Positions 1 to 5,240 of a DNA stretch of 5,240 nt are shown here, in pieces. The stretch spans positions 1-5,240 of the forward strand of contig CAKUDJ010000076.1 of assembly GCA_934644855.1 (NCBI GenBank). The letters are read 5' to 3'. The notes beneath the pieces were generated by a model. It saw only the letters and a program-made list of their open reading frames with translations. It was not told the DNA's origin and did no database searches. Origin of the DNA: an uncultured Elusimicrobiales bacterium. Lineage in GTDB: Bacteria > Elusimicrobiota > Elusimicrobia > Elusimicrobiales > Elusimicrobiaceae. The translations under genes were made by a program, and so were the position numbers. Each line of letters opens with the position of its first letter. The first letter of the stretch is position 1.

Positions 1-1013
1 GTATATGCGCGCCATTTTTTTAAGACGAAGTCCGCGGCTTCGGCCAACTCTTTTTTAGGGCCGCTCAGGCGCAGTACGCTCATGGGCCATTTGACAATGC
101 CGGCTTTAATGCGCGGAAATTTGGCTATTTTGAACGTGCGTTCCACCGGGGCTTTTTCCATAGCAAATTTGTAGCGCCCGCCCTGGAAGTGGTCGTGCGT
201 TAAAATGGAGCCGCCCACAATGGGCAAATCCGCATTGGAGCCGATAAAATAATGGGGGAAAACGTCCACAAACGCCAACAAACGCCGGAAGCTGTTTAGT
301 GTTAGTTTCATAGGCTCGTGATTGCCGGAAAGGAAAATACAATGTTCGTTGTAGTATTCATAGGGGGAGTACTGCAAAAACCACGGGTTGTTGTCTTGCA
401 GTAAATCCAACCCAATCAGGCGCAGGGTTTGGCGGGCGGGGTGATTAATGCGCCCCGCGTAGCCTTCGTTTTCTTTACATAATAGGCACTTGGGGTAGCC
501 GGACGGCGCGGCTTTTAAGGCGGCGGCAATGTCTTTGGGGTCTTTTTCCGGCTTGGACATATTGATAGTAATATCCAACGTGCCGTACGGCGTGCGGGCC
601 TTCCACCGTTTGTTTTTGGCTACGCGCGCGGTGCGGATGTAATCCAACGCGCGGGCATCATGGTAAAATTTGTCCGTAGCTTTTTTGGGGTTTTGGCTCC
701 ACAGGGCAAAAAATTCGTTTTCCACTTCGCTGGGTTTGCGGGCAAAAACACCCATTAATTTAGTGTCCAATAAATCCCGTTGGGTGACGGTATCTTGCGG
801 GATTACTTTTTGTTGGGCGGCCCAATCACAAATGTTTTTTAGAATTTCGCACGGATATTCGGGCGTGGCGCCGTTAAAGCCGGACGGCGTATATTCCGTC
901 AGGTGCAAAATATCCAACACTTGGTTGACGGCCCACACTTCGTCCGCCGGTGCCAACAGTTTTTGGTCCAGCGCATAAGCAATTAATTGGTCAATAAGCA
1001 GGTTGATATTCAT
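1..1013 (-). CDS. galT: Galactose-1-phosphate uridylyltransferase, class II (3' end cut off by window edge)
   Basis: Transfers UMP from UDP-glucose to galactose-1-phosphate, giving UDP-galactose and glucose-1-phosphate; cytosolic Leloir enzyme. The reading frame is open from the ATG at 1013 to the window edge, about 337 residues; class II GalT proteins are usually near 490-500, so roughly the last third is missing. The N-terminus (MNINLLIDQLIAYAL) resembles Firmicutes-type class II enzymes, not the E. coli class I type. A Cys-x-x-Cys pair lies at residues 176 and 179, followed by ENEGYAGRINHPAR, typical of class II. The catalytic HxHxQ motif is HDHFQGG at residues 273-279; by analogy with E. 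coli His166, His275 would be the uridylylated nucleophile. The start is supported by an AGGGGG Shine-Dalgarno (1018-1023) 4 bases upstream that overlaps the galE stop codon. It is the last gene of the gal operon visible here. Family assignment is firm; catalytic residue numbering is by analogy. Confidence 0.96.
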   Translation of the reverse strand, partial: MNINLLIDQLIAYALDQKLLAPADEVWAVNQVLDILHLTEYTPSGFNGATPEYPCEILKNICDWAAQQKVIPQDTVTQRDLLDTKLMGVFARKPSEVENEFFALWSQNPKKATDKFYHDARALDYIRTARVAKNKRWKARTPYGTLDITINMSKPEKDPKDIAAALKAAPSGYPKCLLCKENEGYAGRINHPARQTLRLIGLDLLQDNNPWFLQYSPYEYYNEHCIFLSGNHEPMKLTLNSFRRLLAFVDVFPHYFIGSNADLPIVGGSILTHDHFQGGRYKFAMEKAPVERTFKIAKFPRIKAGIVKWPMSVLRLSGPKKELAEAADFVLKKWRAY

Positions 1014-1021
1014 AAGGCCCC

Positions 1022-1996
1022 CTAGTATTTGCGGTGTTGTTCCCAGTTCCACGCGGTTTGGATGATTTGCGTTAAGTTGTATTTGGGTTTCCACCCTAAC
1101 ACGCGCTGTGCTTTTGTGCTGTCCGCTACCAAAATGGCCGGGTCACCCGCGCGGCGGGGGGCGGTTTCTACCGTAAAATCCACCCCGGTAATTTGCTTGG
1201 CCTCTTTAACCAGTTCCGCCACGCTAAAGCCGCTGCCGCTGCCCAGGTTGAAGCGTTCGCTGGTGTTATCCTTAAACATTTTTTGCAAGGCTAAAATGTG
1301 GGCGTCTGCCAGGTCGTTCACATGCACATAGTCGCGTACGCAGGTGCCGTCCGGCGTGGGGTAGTCTGTCCCGAAAATTTTGATAGACGGCCTTTTGCCC
1401 GCAGCCGCTTGCAACACAATGGGGATTAAATGCGTTTCCGGCGTGTGGGATTCGCCAATTTCGCCGCTGTCGTCGGCACCGCTGGCGTTAAAGTAGCGCA
1501 GAGCGGTGGCTTTCAGGCCGTAGGCGGTGTCAAAATCCGCCAACATTTTTTCCACCATCAGCTTGGTGTTGCCGTACGGGTTAATGGGGTTTTGCGGGTG
1601 CGATTCGTCTATTTTGGGTTTGACAGGCTCCCCAAATGTGGCGGCGGTGGAAGAAAACACAAAATAGCGGATGTGGTTTTCCACCATGGCATCTAACAAA
1701 TTTAATACTTTAGCCACGTTGTTGTGGTAATATTTGGACGGCTCTTTTACGCTTTCGCCCACTTCTATAAACGCGGCAAAGTGCATAACGGCATCTATGT
1801 GGTGTTTTTGGAAGACCTCGCGCAAGCGGGCCTTATCGCCCAAATCCCCCAGTTCAAAGGGGTAATTTTGCACGGCCTCGCGGTGGCCTTTGGAAAGGTT
1901 ATCAAACACCACCGGGTTATAGCCTTGTGCGGCCAGTCTTTTTACGGTGTGGGAGCCGATATAGCCCGCCCCGCCGATTACTAAAATGTTTTTCAT
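1022..1996 (-). CDS. galE: UDP-glucose 4-epimerase
   Basis: Interconverts UDP-galactose and UDP-glucose using tightly bound NAD; cytosolic, closes the Leloir cycle and can also supply UDP-galactose for glycans. The 324-residue product matches the usual length of about 325-340. It is an extended short-chain dehydrogenase: Rossmann glycine motif GGAGYIG at residues 8-14, active-site stretch FSSTAATFGE with Thr117 at the place of E. coli Ser124, catalytic YxxxK at Tyr141/Lys145, RYFNASGA at 167-174, and a C-terminal half with VRDYVHVNDLA (220-230) and RRAGDP (281-286). I chose the ATG at 1996, not the in-frame ATG at 2056: the NAD-binding fold begins immediately at MKNILVIGG, a Shine-Dalgarno (AGAGGAAA, 2003-2010) lies 6 bases upstream, and the longer form would add 20 residues overlapping the end of galK. 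It lies between galK (13-base gap) and galT (8-base gap). Confidence 0.97.
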   Translation of the reverse strand: MKNILVIGGAGYIGSHTVKRLAAQGYNPVVFDNLSKGHREAVQNYPFELGDLGDKARLREVFQKHHIDAVMHFAAFIEVGESVKEPSKYYHNNVAKVLNLLDAMVENHIRYFVFSSTAATFGEPVKPKIDESHPQNPINPYGNTKLMVEKMLADFDTAYGLKATALRYFNASGADDSGEIGESHTPETHLIPIVLQAAAGKRPSIKIFGTDYPTPDGTCVRDYVHVNDLADAHILALQKMFKDNTSERFNLGSGSGFSVAELVKEAKQITGVDFTVETAPRRAGDPAILVADSTKAQRVLGWKPKYNLTQIIQTAWNWEQHRKY

Positions 1997-2009
1997 GGGA
2001 AGTTTCCTC

Positions 2010-3191
2010 TTAATAAATTTTTTCAATTTGCCGCGCCGGCCCGCCGATATTGGCAATATAAAAATCCGCCTTGAGGCCGGTTTTGGGCGTGTAAACGGCG
2101 CTAACGGTGTCTATCAGGTTTTTGATGTTTTCATCTTTTACCAAGGCTACCGCGCTGCCGCCGAAACCGCCGCCGGTAATGCGCGCCCCCAAAACGCCGG
2201 GTTGCTCCCACGCGGTTTGGGCAATCAGGTCCAGTTCCGGGCAGCTTACCTCGTAATCGTCCCGCAGGGAAATGTGGGATTCATCCATTAAACGGCCGAA
2301 TTTTTCCAATTCTCCCGCGCGCAAGCATTGGGCCGCCTGCAACGTGCGTTGGTTTTCGTACACGGCGTGTTTGGCGCGTTTTTGTTCCACCGGGTCTTGG
2401 ATTAAATGTTTGTGGGCTTCAAATTGGGGAATGGTCAGTTCGCCCAGGGCCTTAACGGCTAGTTCCCGTTGCAGGGCTTGGAGCGCGCGTTCGCATTGTT
2501 GGCGGCGTTCGTTATAGGCGGAATTGACCAGGGAGTGCTTTTTATTGCTGTTGATAATGACAATGGAAATCCCGCGCAAATTGAGCGGCACATATTCGTA
2601 TTTCAGCGTGTTGCAATCCAGTAAAATGGCGTTGTCCTCTTTGCCCATACCGCTGGCAAATTGGTCCATAATGCCGCAGTTCATGCCCACAAATTTATTT
2701 TCGGCCTCTTGCGCCATTTTGACCAGTTCAATTTGCGGGATGTTTAAGCCGTAGGCCGTGTTTAAGGCTACGGCGGTGGCAAGCTCTATGGAAGCCGACG
2801 ACGACAGCCCCGCCCCCGCCGGAATGTTGCCCCAAAACAGCATTTCAAACCCTTGGGGAATGTGGTATCCGCGGCGTTGGAAAACGTCCAACACGCCGAG
2901 CGGATAGTTGGCCCAATCGTTTTGCGGCAGGTTTTTGATGTCCGCCAATTCCGCGGTGATAATGCCTTTTTCAGGCAAGTTTAAGGAGTGCAAACGCACG
3001 GTGTTATCGTCCCGCTTGCACAGCACGGCGTGCGTACCGAACGACAGCGCACACGGGAAAACGTGCCCGCCGTTGTAGTCGGTATGTTCGCCGATTAAGT
3101 TTACCCGCCCGGGGGCGAAGAAATACATTTTAGTCTTTTTGAAAACTTCGTTAAATTTATTGCGCAGTGCAATTTGGTTCATTTGTTCCAT
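2010..3191 (-). CDS. galK: Galactokinase
   Basis: Phosphorylates alpha-D-galactose at C1 with ATP, the committing step of the Leloir pathway; cytosolic GHMP-superfamily kinase. The 393-residue product is full length for the family (about 380-400). Visible motifs in order: the galactokinase signature GRVNLIGEHTDY at residues 28-39, the GHMP ATP-binding loop GAGLSSSAS at 127-134, CGIMDQFAS at 172-180, and the C-terminal glycine-rich TGGGFGG at 339-345. Arg29 and Asp176 are spaced exactly like the catalytic Arg36/Asp183 pair of Lactococcus lactis galactokinase, so the enzyme looks intact. The ATG at 3191 is preferred over the ATG three codons later because an AGGGG Shine-Dalgarno (3199-3203) lies 7 bases upstream; this site overlaps the TAG stop of the preceding epimerase gene, suggesting translational coupling. 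The next gene, galE, starts 13 bases after the stop. Confidence 0.97.
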   Translation of the reverse strand: MEQMNQIALRNKFNEVFKKTKMYFFAPGRVNLIGEHTDYNGGHVFPCALSFGTHAVLCKRDDNTVRLHSLNLPEKGIITAELADIKNLPQNDWANYPLGVLDVFQRRGYHIPQGFEMLFWGNIPAGAGLSSSASIELATAVALNTAYGLNIPQIELVKMAQEAENKFVGMNCGIMDQFASGMGKEDNAILLDCNTLKYEYVPLNLRGISIVIINSNKKHSLVNSAYNERRQQCERALQALQRELAVKALGELTIPQFEAHKHLIQDPVEQKRAKHAVYENQRTLQAAQCLRAGELEKFGRLMDESHISLRDDYEVSCPELDLIAQTAWEQPGVLGARITGGGFGGSAVALVKDENIKNLIDTVSAVYTPKTGLKADFYIANIGGPARQIEKIY

Positions 3192-3201
3192 AAGAATACC
3201 C

Positions 3202-4140
3202 CTATTTTACGGTCATTTTGAATTGCCAGTTATACTGGCCGAGCGGAGCAATTACCGCCGCTTTTTTAATTTTATTTGCTACATATAAATCGTCATACGC
3301 GCCGGTGCAGGGCTCCAGCGCCAGGTTGTAATCCCCGCGGTAGCCGCCTTGCGTTTTCCATACGCCCAGATACGGCACTAAATCCGCATTGTAGGAATAG
3401 AGCAGGGTGTCGCCGTTATCGGTATGTTCTATGCCGCACCACCCGGCGGTGTTTTTTTGCGTAAAGTAAAATTTTTCGCAATTTTTGGCGTTGGCGGGCT
3501 CGGTGGCGGAAAGGTCTAACTTTTGGCCGTGTACGTCCGTCGTCAGCGGATAAGTGTGCAGGGTGCCCCACGGGCCGAGGTGTTGGGTGGAGTGTTCCAC
3601 CGTCATTACCTGGGTTAAATTGGGGGGGATTAACAGCCGCGTTGCCGGGGAGCAGTTGAGCAGACAATGCGGCGTCCAAATAAACTTAAAACCGCCTTCC
3701 TCCAAATTGGTGACGGAATAATCAAAAGAAATTTCGTTTTGGTTAAGCGTAATGCGCCGGGTAAAGGTGTAGGGGAAGTTTTCACTCCGTACGGACGCCA
3801 ACAGCTCCCGCCCGGAGGGGGCAACTTCCCATTTCCATTTCATAGCCCATACTTCGCCATGGTCCGGCACCGGCACATTTTGGTATTGGCCGTCCGGGTA
3901 CGGGCAAGCATCTATGGAGGGGAGTACCTCGTCAAAGCCGCTGGAATCATACGCGCTGAACGCGGCCCCGTAGTGGGGCAAGGTGAGCGTGGGTTTAGAG
4001 CTTTGGAATAAAAATTCCCGCCCGGTTTGTTTTTTTACCAAACTGGCCAATTTGCAGGCATAATCCGGCAAGAAAGTAAGGCGCAGAGCGTCGGTTTCCA
4101 AATAAAAAGCGTTTAAGCCTTTGTATGTGGTGTGTTGCAT
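3202..4140 (-). CDS. galM: Aldose 1-epimerase family protein (probable galactose mutarotase)
   Basis: Predicted to interconvert the alpha and beta anomers of galactose so that galactokinase receives the alpha form. The 312-residue product fits the beta-sandwich aldose epimerase superfamily, though it is diverged from E. coli GalM. Candidate catalytic residues sit in the family pattern: His94 in PDHGEVW, His158 in FIWTPHCLLN, and the general base Glu276 in LALEPCTGAYDD. The usual GalM motifs around them (such as the NGxxxLHGG stretch) are not seen, so a relative acting on another hexose cannot be excluded; the mutarotase call rests on the triad plus its place as first gene of a gal operon. No signal peptide is seen, so it should be cytosolic. 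The frame extends upstream to an ATG at 4161, but I chose the ATG at 4140 because a GGGGGA Shine-Dalgarno (4144-4149) sits just before it and the extra seven residues (MGTTGGI) are encoded by that Shine-Dalgarno region itself. Confidence 0.88.
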   Translation of the reverse strand: MQHTTYKGLNAFYLETDALRLTFLPDYACKLASLVKKQTGREFLFQSSKPTLTLPHYGAAFSAYDSSGFDEVLPSIDACPYPDGQYQNVPVPDHGEVWAMKWKWEVAPSGRELLASVRSENFPYTFTRRITLNQNEISFDYSVTNLEEGGFKFIWTPHCLLNCSPATRLLIPPNLTQVMTVEHSTQHLGPWGTLHTYPLTTDVHGQKLDLSATEPANAKNCEKFYFTQKNTAGWCGIEHTDNGDTLLYSYNADLVPYLGVWKTQGGYRGDYNLALEPCTGAYDDLYVANKIKKAAVIAPLGQYNWQFKMTVK

Positions 4141-4167
4141 AATTCCCCCAGTAGTGCCCAAACGGGC
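4141..4167 (-). promoter_or_regulatory. Short leader before galM with small hairpin and ribosome binding site
   Basis: This is the whole gap between the cdd terminator's U-tract and the galM start. Read on the minus strand it holds GCCC-GUUU-GGGC (4156-4167), a perfect 4-bp stem with a four-base loop that gains a fifth A-U pair using base 4168. It is followed by the galM Shine-Dalgarno GGGGGA at 4144-4149. There is no room for a full promoter with a leader in these 27 bases and no -10-like hexamer is visible. The hairpin is short and may be incidental. Confidence 0.45.
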
Positions 4168-4203
4168 AAAAAAAAGGCGCGCCGTAAAGCCGCGCCTTTA
4201 CGG
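4168..4203 (-). terminator. Rho-independent terminator after cdd, with an overlapping alternative hairpin
   Basis: On the minus strand, the sequence immediately after the cdd TAA can form a 9-bp perfect stem: AAAGGCGCG (4173-4181) and CGCGCCTTT (4191-4199) are exact inverted repeats around a 9-base loop. The GC core is followed by eight uridines (complement of the A-run 4168-4175), the classic intrinsic terminator for the minus strand. No matching T-run exists for plus-strand transcription. A second perfect 8-bp inverted repeat, CCGTAAAG (4182-4189) with CTTTACGG (4196-4203), shares bases with the first, so the two folds compete or could combine as a pseudoknot. Confidence 0.85.
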
Positions 4204-4629
4204 TTAAGATAAATTAAAAGCTAATGGGATTAAGTCCTTTAGTTTTTTAGTGACTACGGTGCGTTTTTTACCGTCCAATACGGCCATATAAACCGGCGCG
4301 TTGGGCGGCATAAATTCCGCTAACACCTGGCGGCAAGCCCCACAGGGGGAGTTTACCTTTGCCCCCGGCAGTTTTTGGGTGACCAGGGCCAGGGCCACTA
4401 TGTCTTTTTCTCCTGCCCCTACGGCGGCAAATGCGGCGTTGCGTTCCGCACACACGGTTAAGCCATAGGAAGCGTTTTCAATGTTCGTGCCGGTAAAGAT
4501 ATGTCCTTGGCGCGTGAACACGGCCGCTCCCACCTTAAAATGGGAATACGGCGAGTACGAATTCTCCCGCGCTTTTTGCGCGGCGTCCAATAATGCGGCT
4601 TGGATTTCTTTTGTCGTCGGTTTGCTCAT
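4204..4629 (-). CDS. cdd: Cytidine deaminase
   Basis: Hydrolytically deaminates cytidine and deoxycytidine to uridine and deoxyuridine, a cytosolic step of pyrimidine salvage. The 141-residue product matches the small, homotetrameric, zinc-dependent class (about 130-140 residues). Visible motifs: substrate-binding SPYSHFKVGAA at residues 26-36, NIENASYG at 49-56, the catalytic CAERNA with Cys60 and Glu62 (zinc ligand and proton shuttle), and PCGACRQV with the zinc ligands Cys96 and Cys99. All key residues are present. The N-terminus is about seven residues longer than in Bacillus subtilis Cdd, but the ATG at 4629 is the only plausible start. No Shine-Dalgarno precedes it; the predicted transcription start falls on the ATG, so translation is probably leaderless. 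It is transcribed toward the gal genes and is separated from them by a terminator. It has no obvious metabolic link to them. Confidence 0.96.
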   Translation of the reverse strand: MSKPTTKEIQAALLDAAQKARENSYSPYSHFKVGAAVFTRQGHIFTGTNIENASYGLTVCAERNAAFAAVGAGEKDIVALALVTQKLPGAKVNSPCGACRQVLAEFMPPNAPVYMAVLDGKKRTVVTKKLKDLIPLAFNLS

Positions 4630-4663
4630 ACTTTTATTTTATAATAAAGGCGCAAAAAGTCAA
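4630..4663 (-). promoter_or_regulatory. Predicted sigma-70-type promoter for cdd, giving a leaderless transcript
   Basis: On the minus strand a -35 hexamer TTGACT (4658-4663, five of six matches to TTGACA) is followed after 16 bases by a -10 hexamer TAAAAT (4636-4641, five of six matches to TATAAT). Only six bases, AAAAGT, separate the -10 from the cdd ATG, so the expected start site is at or within a base or two of the A of the start codon. A shifted -10 (TATAAA at 4638-4643, 14-base spacer) is possible but would add only about two bases of leader. No Shine-Dalgarno is present. Confidence 0.7.
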
Positions 4664-4666
4664 GCG

Positions 4667-4676
4667 GTTATATAAC
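4667..4676. repeat. 10-base perfect palindrome between the divergent promoters
   Basis: GTTATATAAC reads the same on both strands; one base further out the symmetry breaks, then resumes with C4665/G4678. It lies just upstream of the cdd -35 element and covers the -35 region of the divergent esterase promoter, where a shared operator could sit. Short AT-rich palindromes arise easily by chance, so a regulatory role is only a possibility. Confidence 0.35.
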
Positions 4677-4701
4677 GGTAAAAATTTTTTATAATATTTT
4701 T
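4668..4701 (+). promoter_or_regulatory. Predicted promoter for the esterase gene, giving a leaderless transcript
   Basis: A perfect TATAAT -10 hexamer occupies 4690-4695 in an A/T-rich tract. The best -35 at a normal distance is weak (TTATAT at 4668-4673, 16-base spacer), so the promoter may depend on an activator or on the AT-rich surroundings. Six bases (ATTTTT) separate the -10 from the ATG at 4702, which places the expected +1 on the start codon. No purine-rich ribosome binding site exists upstream. Confidence 0.6.
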
Positions 4702-5240
4702 ATGAGAAAATATTTTATCGGTTTAGGGGTAGCGGGCGTGTCGGTTTGGTGGTTTTGGCCCGCCGCACCCGAGATTAAAAATGTGCATAACGCGTTTGGC
4801 CCGGTGGTGGTATTCGGGGATAGTTTAACGGCGGGAACCGGGGCCGGGCGGGAAAAATCTTACCCGGCGCTTTTGGGGCGCAAAATCAGCCGCCCGGTAA
4901 TTAATATGGGCTTACCCGGGGATACTGCCGCGGCGGCTCCGGCGCGCCTGGCCCAAGTGTTGGAACAGCGCCCGTATATGGTGCTGATAGAATTTGGCGG
5001 AAATGATTTTATGCGCGGCGTGCCTATCACACAGACCGAAGCGGCCGTGCGCCAAATGGTGGACGCGGTACAGGCGGCGGGCGCGGTGGCGGTAGTGGTA
5101 GATACGGGCGGATACGCGGCCATGGGGCCCTATACCAAAATTTACAAACAAATCGCGGCGGAAAAAGGCGCGGTGTTTGTGCCCGGTATTTTAGACGGCA
5201 TTTTTACAAAAAATAAGTTCAAGGCGGACCCTATCCACCC
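4702..5240 (+). CDS. GDSL/SGNH-family esterase or lipase, membrane-anchored or exported (3' end cut off by window edge)
   Basis: A serine esterase of the SGNH hydrolase fold, resembling the TesA/arylesterase group; substrate unknown (acyl esters, lysophospholipids or sugar acetyl groups are all possible). About 179 residues are present and the frame is open to the edge; the end is close, because the last catalytic block is reached. Conserved blocks in order: block I FGDSLTAG with nucleophile Ser41, block II glycine in NMGLPGDT (Gly70), block III FGGND with Asn101, and block V DPIHP with Asp176 and His179 completing the triad at the very end of the window. The N-terminus is two basic residues (MRKY) then a hydrophobic stretch to about residue 21 containing WWFW, consistent with a signal anchor or uncleaved signal peptide; no lipobox cysteine is seen. 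It is divergent from cdd. The start is fixed by the signal-like N-terminus and by the -10 element 6 bases upstream; no Shine-Dalgarno is present. Confidence 0.9.
   Translation, partial: MRKYFIGLGVAGVSVWWFWPAAPEIKNVHNAFGPVVVFGDSLTAGTGAGREKSYPALLGRKISRPVINMGLPGDTAAAAPARLAQVLEQRPYMVLIEFGGNDFMRGVPITQTEAAVRQMVDAVQAAGAVAVVVDTGGYAAMGPYTKIYKQIAAEKGAVFVPGILDGIFTKNKFKADPIH

Noticed and set aside
106..342. Minus-strand 78-codon open frame inside galT.
   Set aside because: It is out of frame with galT, which is continuous across the region with its catalytic motif there.
1997..2056. In-frame upstream ATG at 2056 that would extend galE by 20 residues.
   Set aside because: The extension overlaps the end of galK in another frame, is basic and unlike any galE N-terminus, and the ATG at 1996 has a good Shine-Dalgarno right before the NAD-binding fold.
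670..4011. Several plus-strand open frames of 60-115 codons opposite galT, galE, galK and galM, and extra minus-strand frames within galM.
   Set aside because: They lie wholly within well-supported genes, have low-complexity or Arg/Cys-rich compositions, show no recognisable motifs and lack ribosome binding sites. They are shadows of the coding strand.
4141..4161. In-frame upstream ATG at 4161 that would extend the galM-like gene by seven residues.
   Set aside because: The added residues are encoded by the Shine-Dalgarno and the small hairpin before the ATG at 4140.
4860..5151. Minus-strand open frames opposite the esterase gene.
   Set aside because: The plus strand carries all the SGNH catalytic blocks in one frame; the opposite frames are Ala/Arg-rich by-products of GC-rich codons.
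1..5240. A previously undescribed system such as a defence island, CRISPR array, retron, mobile element or secondary-metabolite cluster.
   Set aside because: All substantial coding sequence is accounted for by known housekeeping families, and no repeats, integrase or transposase motifs, or tRNA ends were seen.

Overview
This window is ordinary-looking bacterial chromosomal DNA, densely coded and of moderate GC. It is dominated by a complete Leloir galactose pathway on the minus strand. In transcription order (right to left) the genes are an aldose 1-epimerase family gene (galM-like), galK, galE and galT, with galT running off the left edge. The gaps are 10, 13 and 8 bases. At each of the three internal junctions the ribosome binding site overlaps the stop codon of the gene before it, so the four genes read as one translationally coupled operon. 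Together they would mutarotate beta-D-galactose, phosphorylate it, exchange it with UDP-glucose and regenerate UDP-glucose, feeding galactose into glycolysis through glucose-1-phosphate.

Upstream of the gal genes, on the same strand, is cdd (cytidine deaminase, pyrimidine salvage). It is followed directly by a strong intrinsic terminator whose bases can also fold into a competing hairpin. The gal cluster begins only 27 bases after the U-tract, and no convincing separate gal promoter is visible in that gap.

To the right, across a 72-base AT-rich intergenic region, a GDSL/SGNH-family esterase gene with an N-terminal hydrophobic segment runs off the right edge on the plus strand. The two divergent promoters are the most notable feature. 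In each, a good -10 hexamer ends exactly 6 bases before the ATG and no Shine-Dalgarno sequence is present, so both mRNAs are predicted to be leaderless. The gal genes, in contrast, have G-rich Shine-Dalgarno sequences. A 10-base perfect palindrome lies between the two promoters.

Taxonomy cannot be fixed from this window. The GalT is the class II type, best known from Firmicutes and also present in other anaerobic, sugar-fermenting lineages. Codon use mixes GC-rich codons with AAA/TTT/GAA. My tentative guess, from general impression only, is a gut-associated fermenter, possibly Elusimicrobiota. I see no mobile element, CRISPR array, tRNA or rRNA, and no gene set that looks like a new system. 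The interest here lies in gene expression signals.
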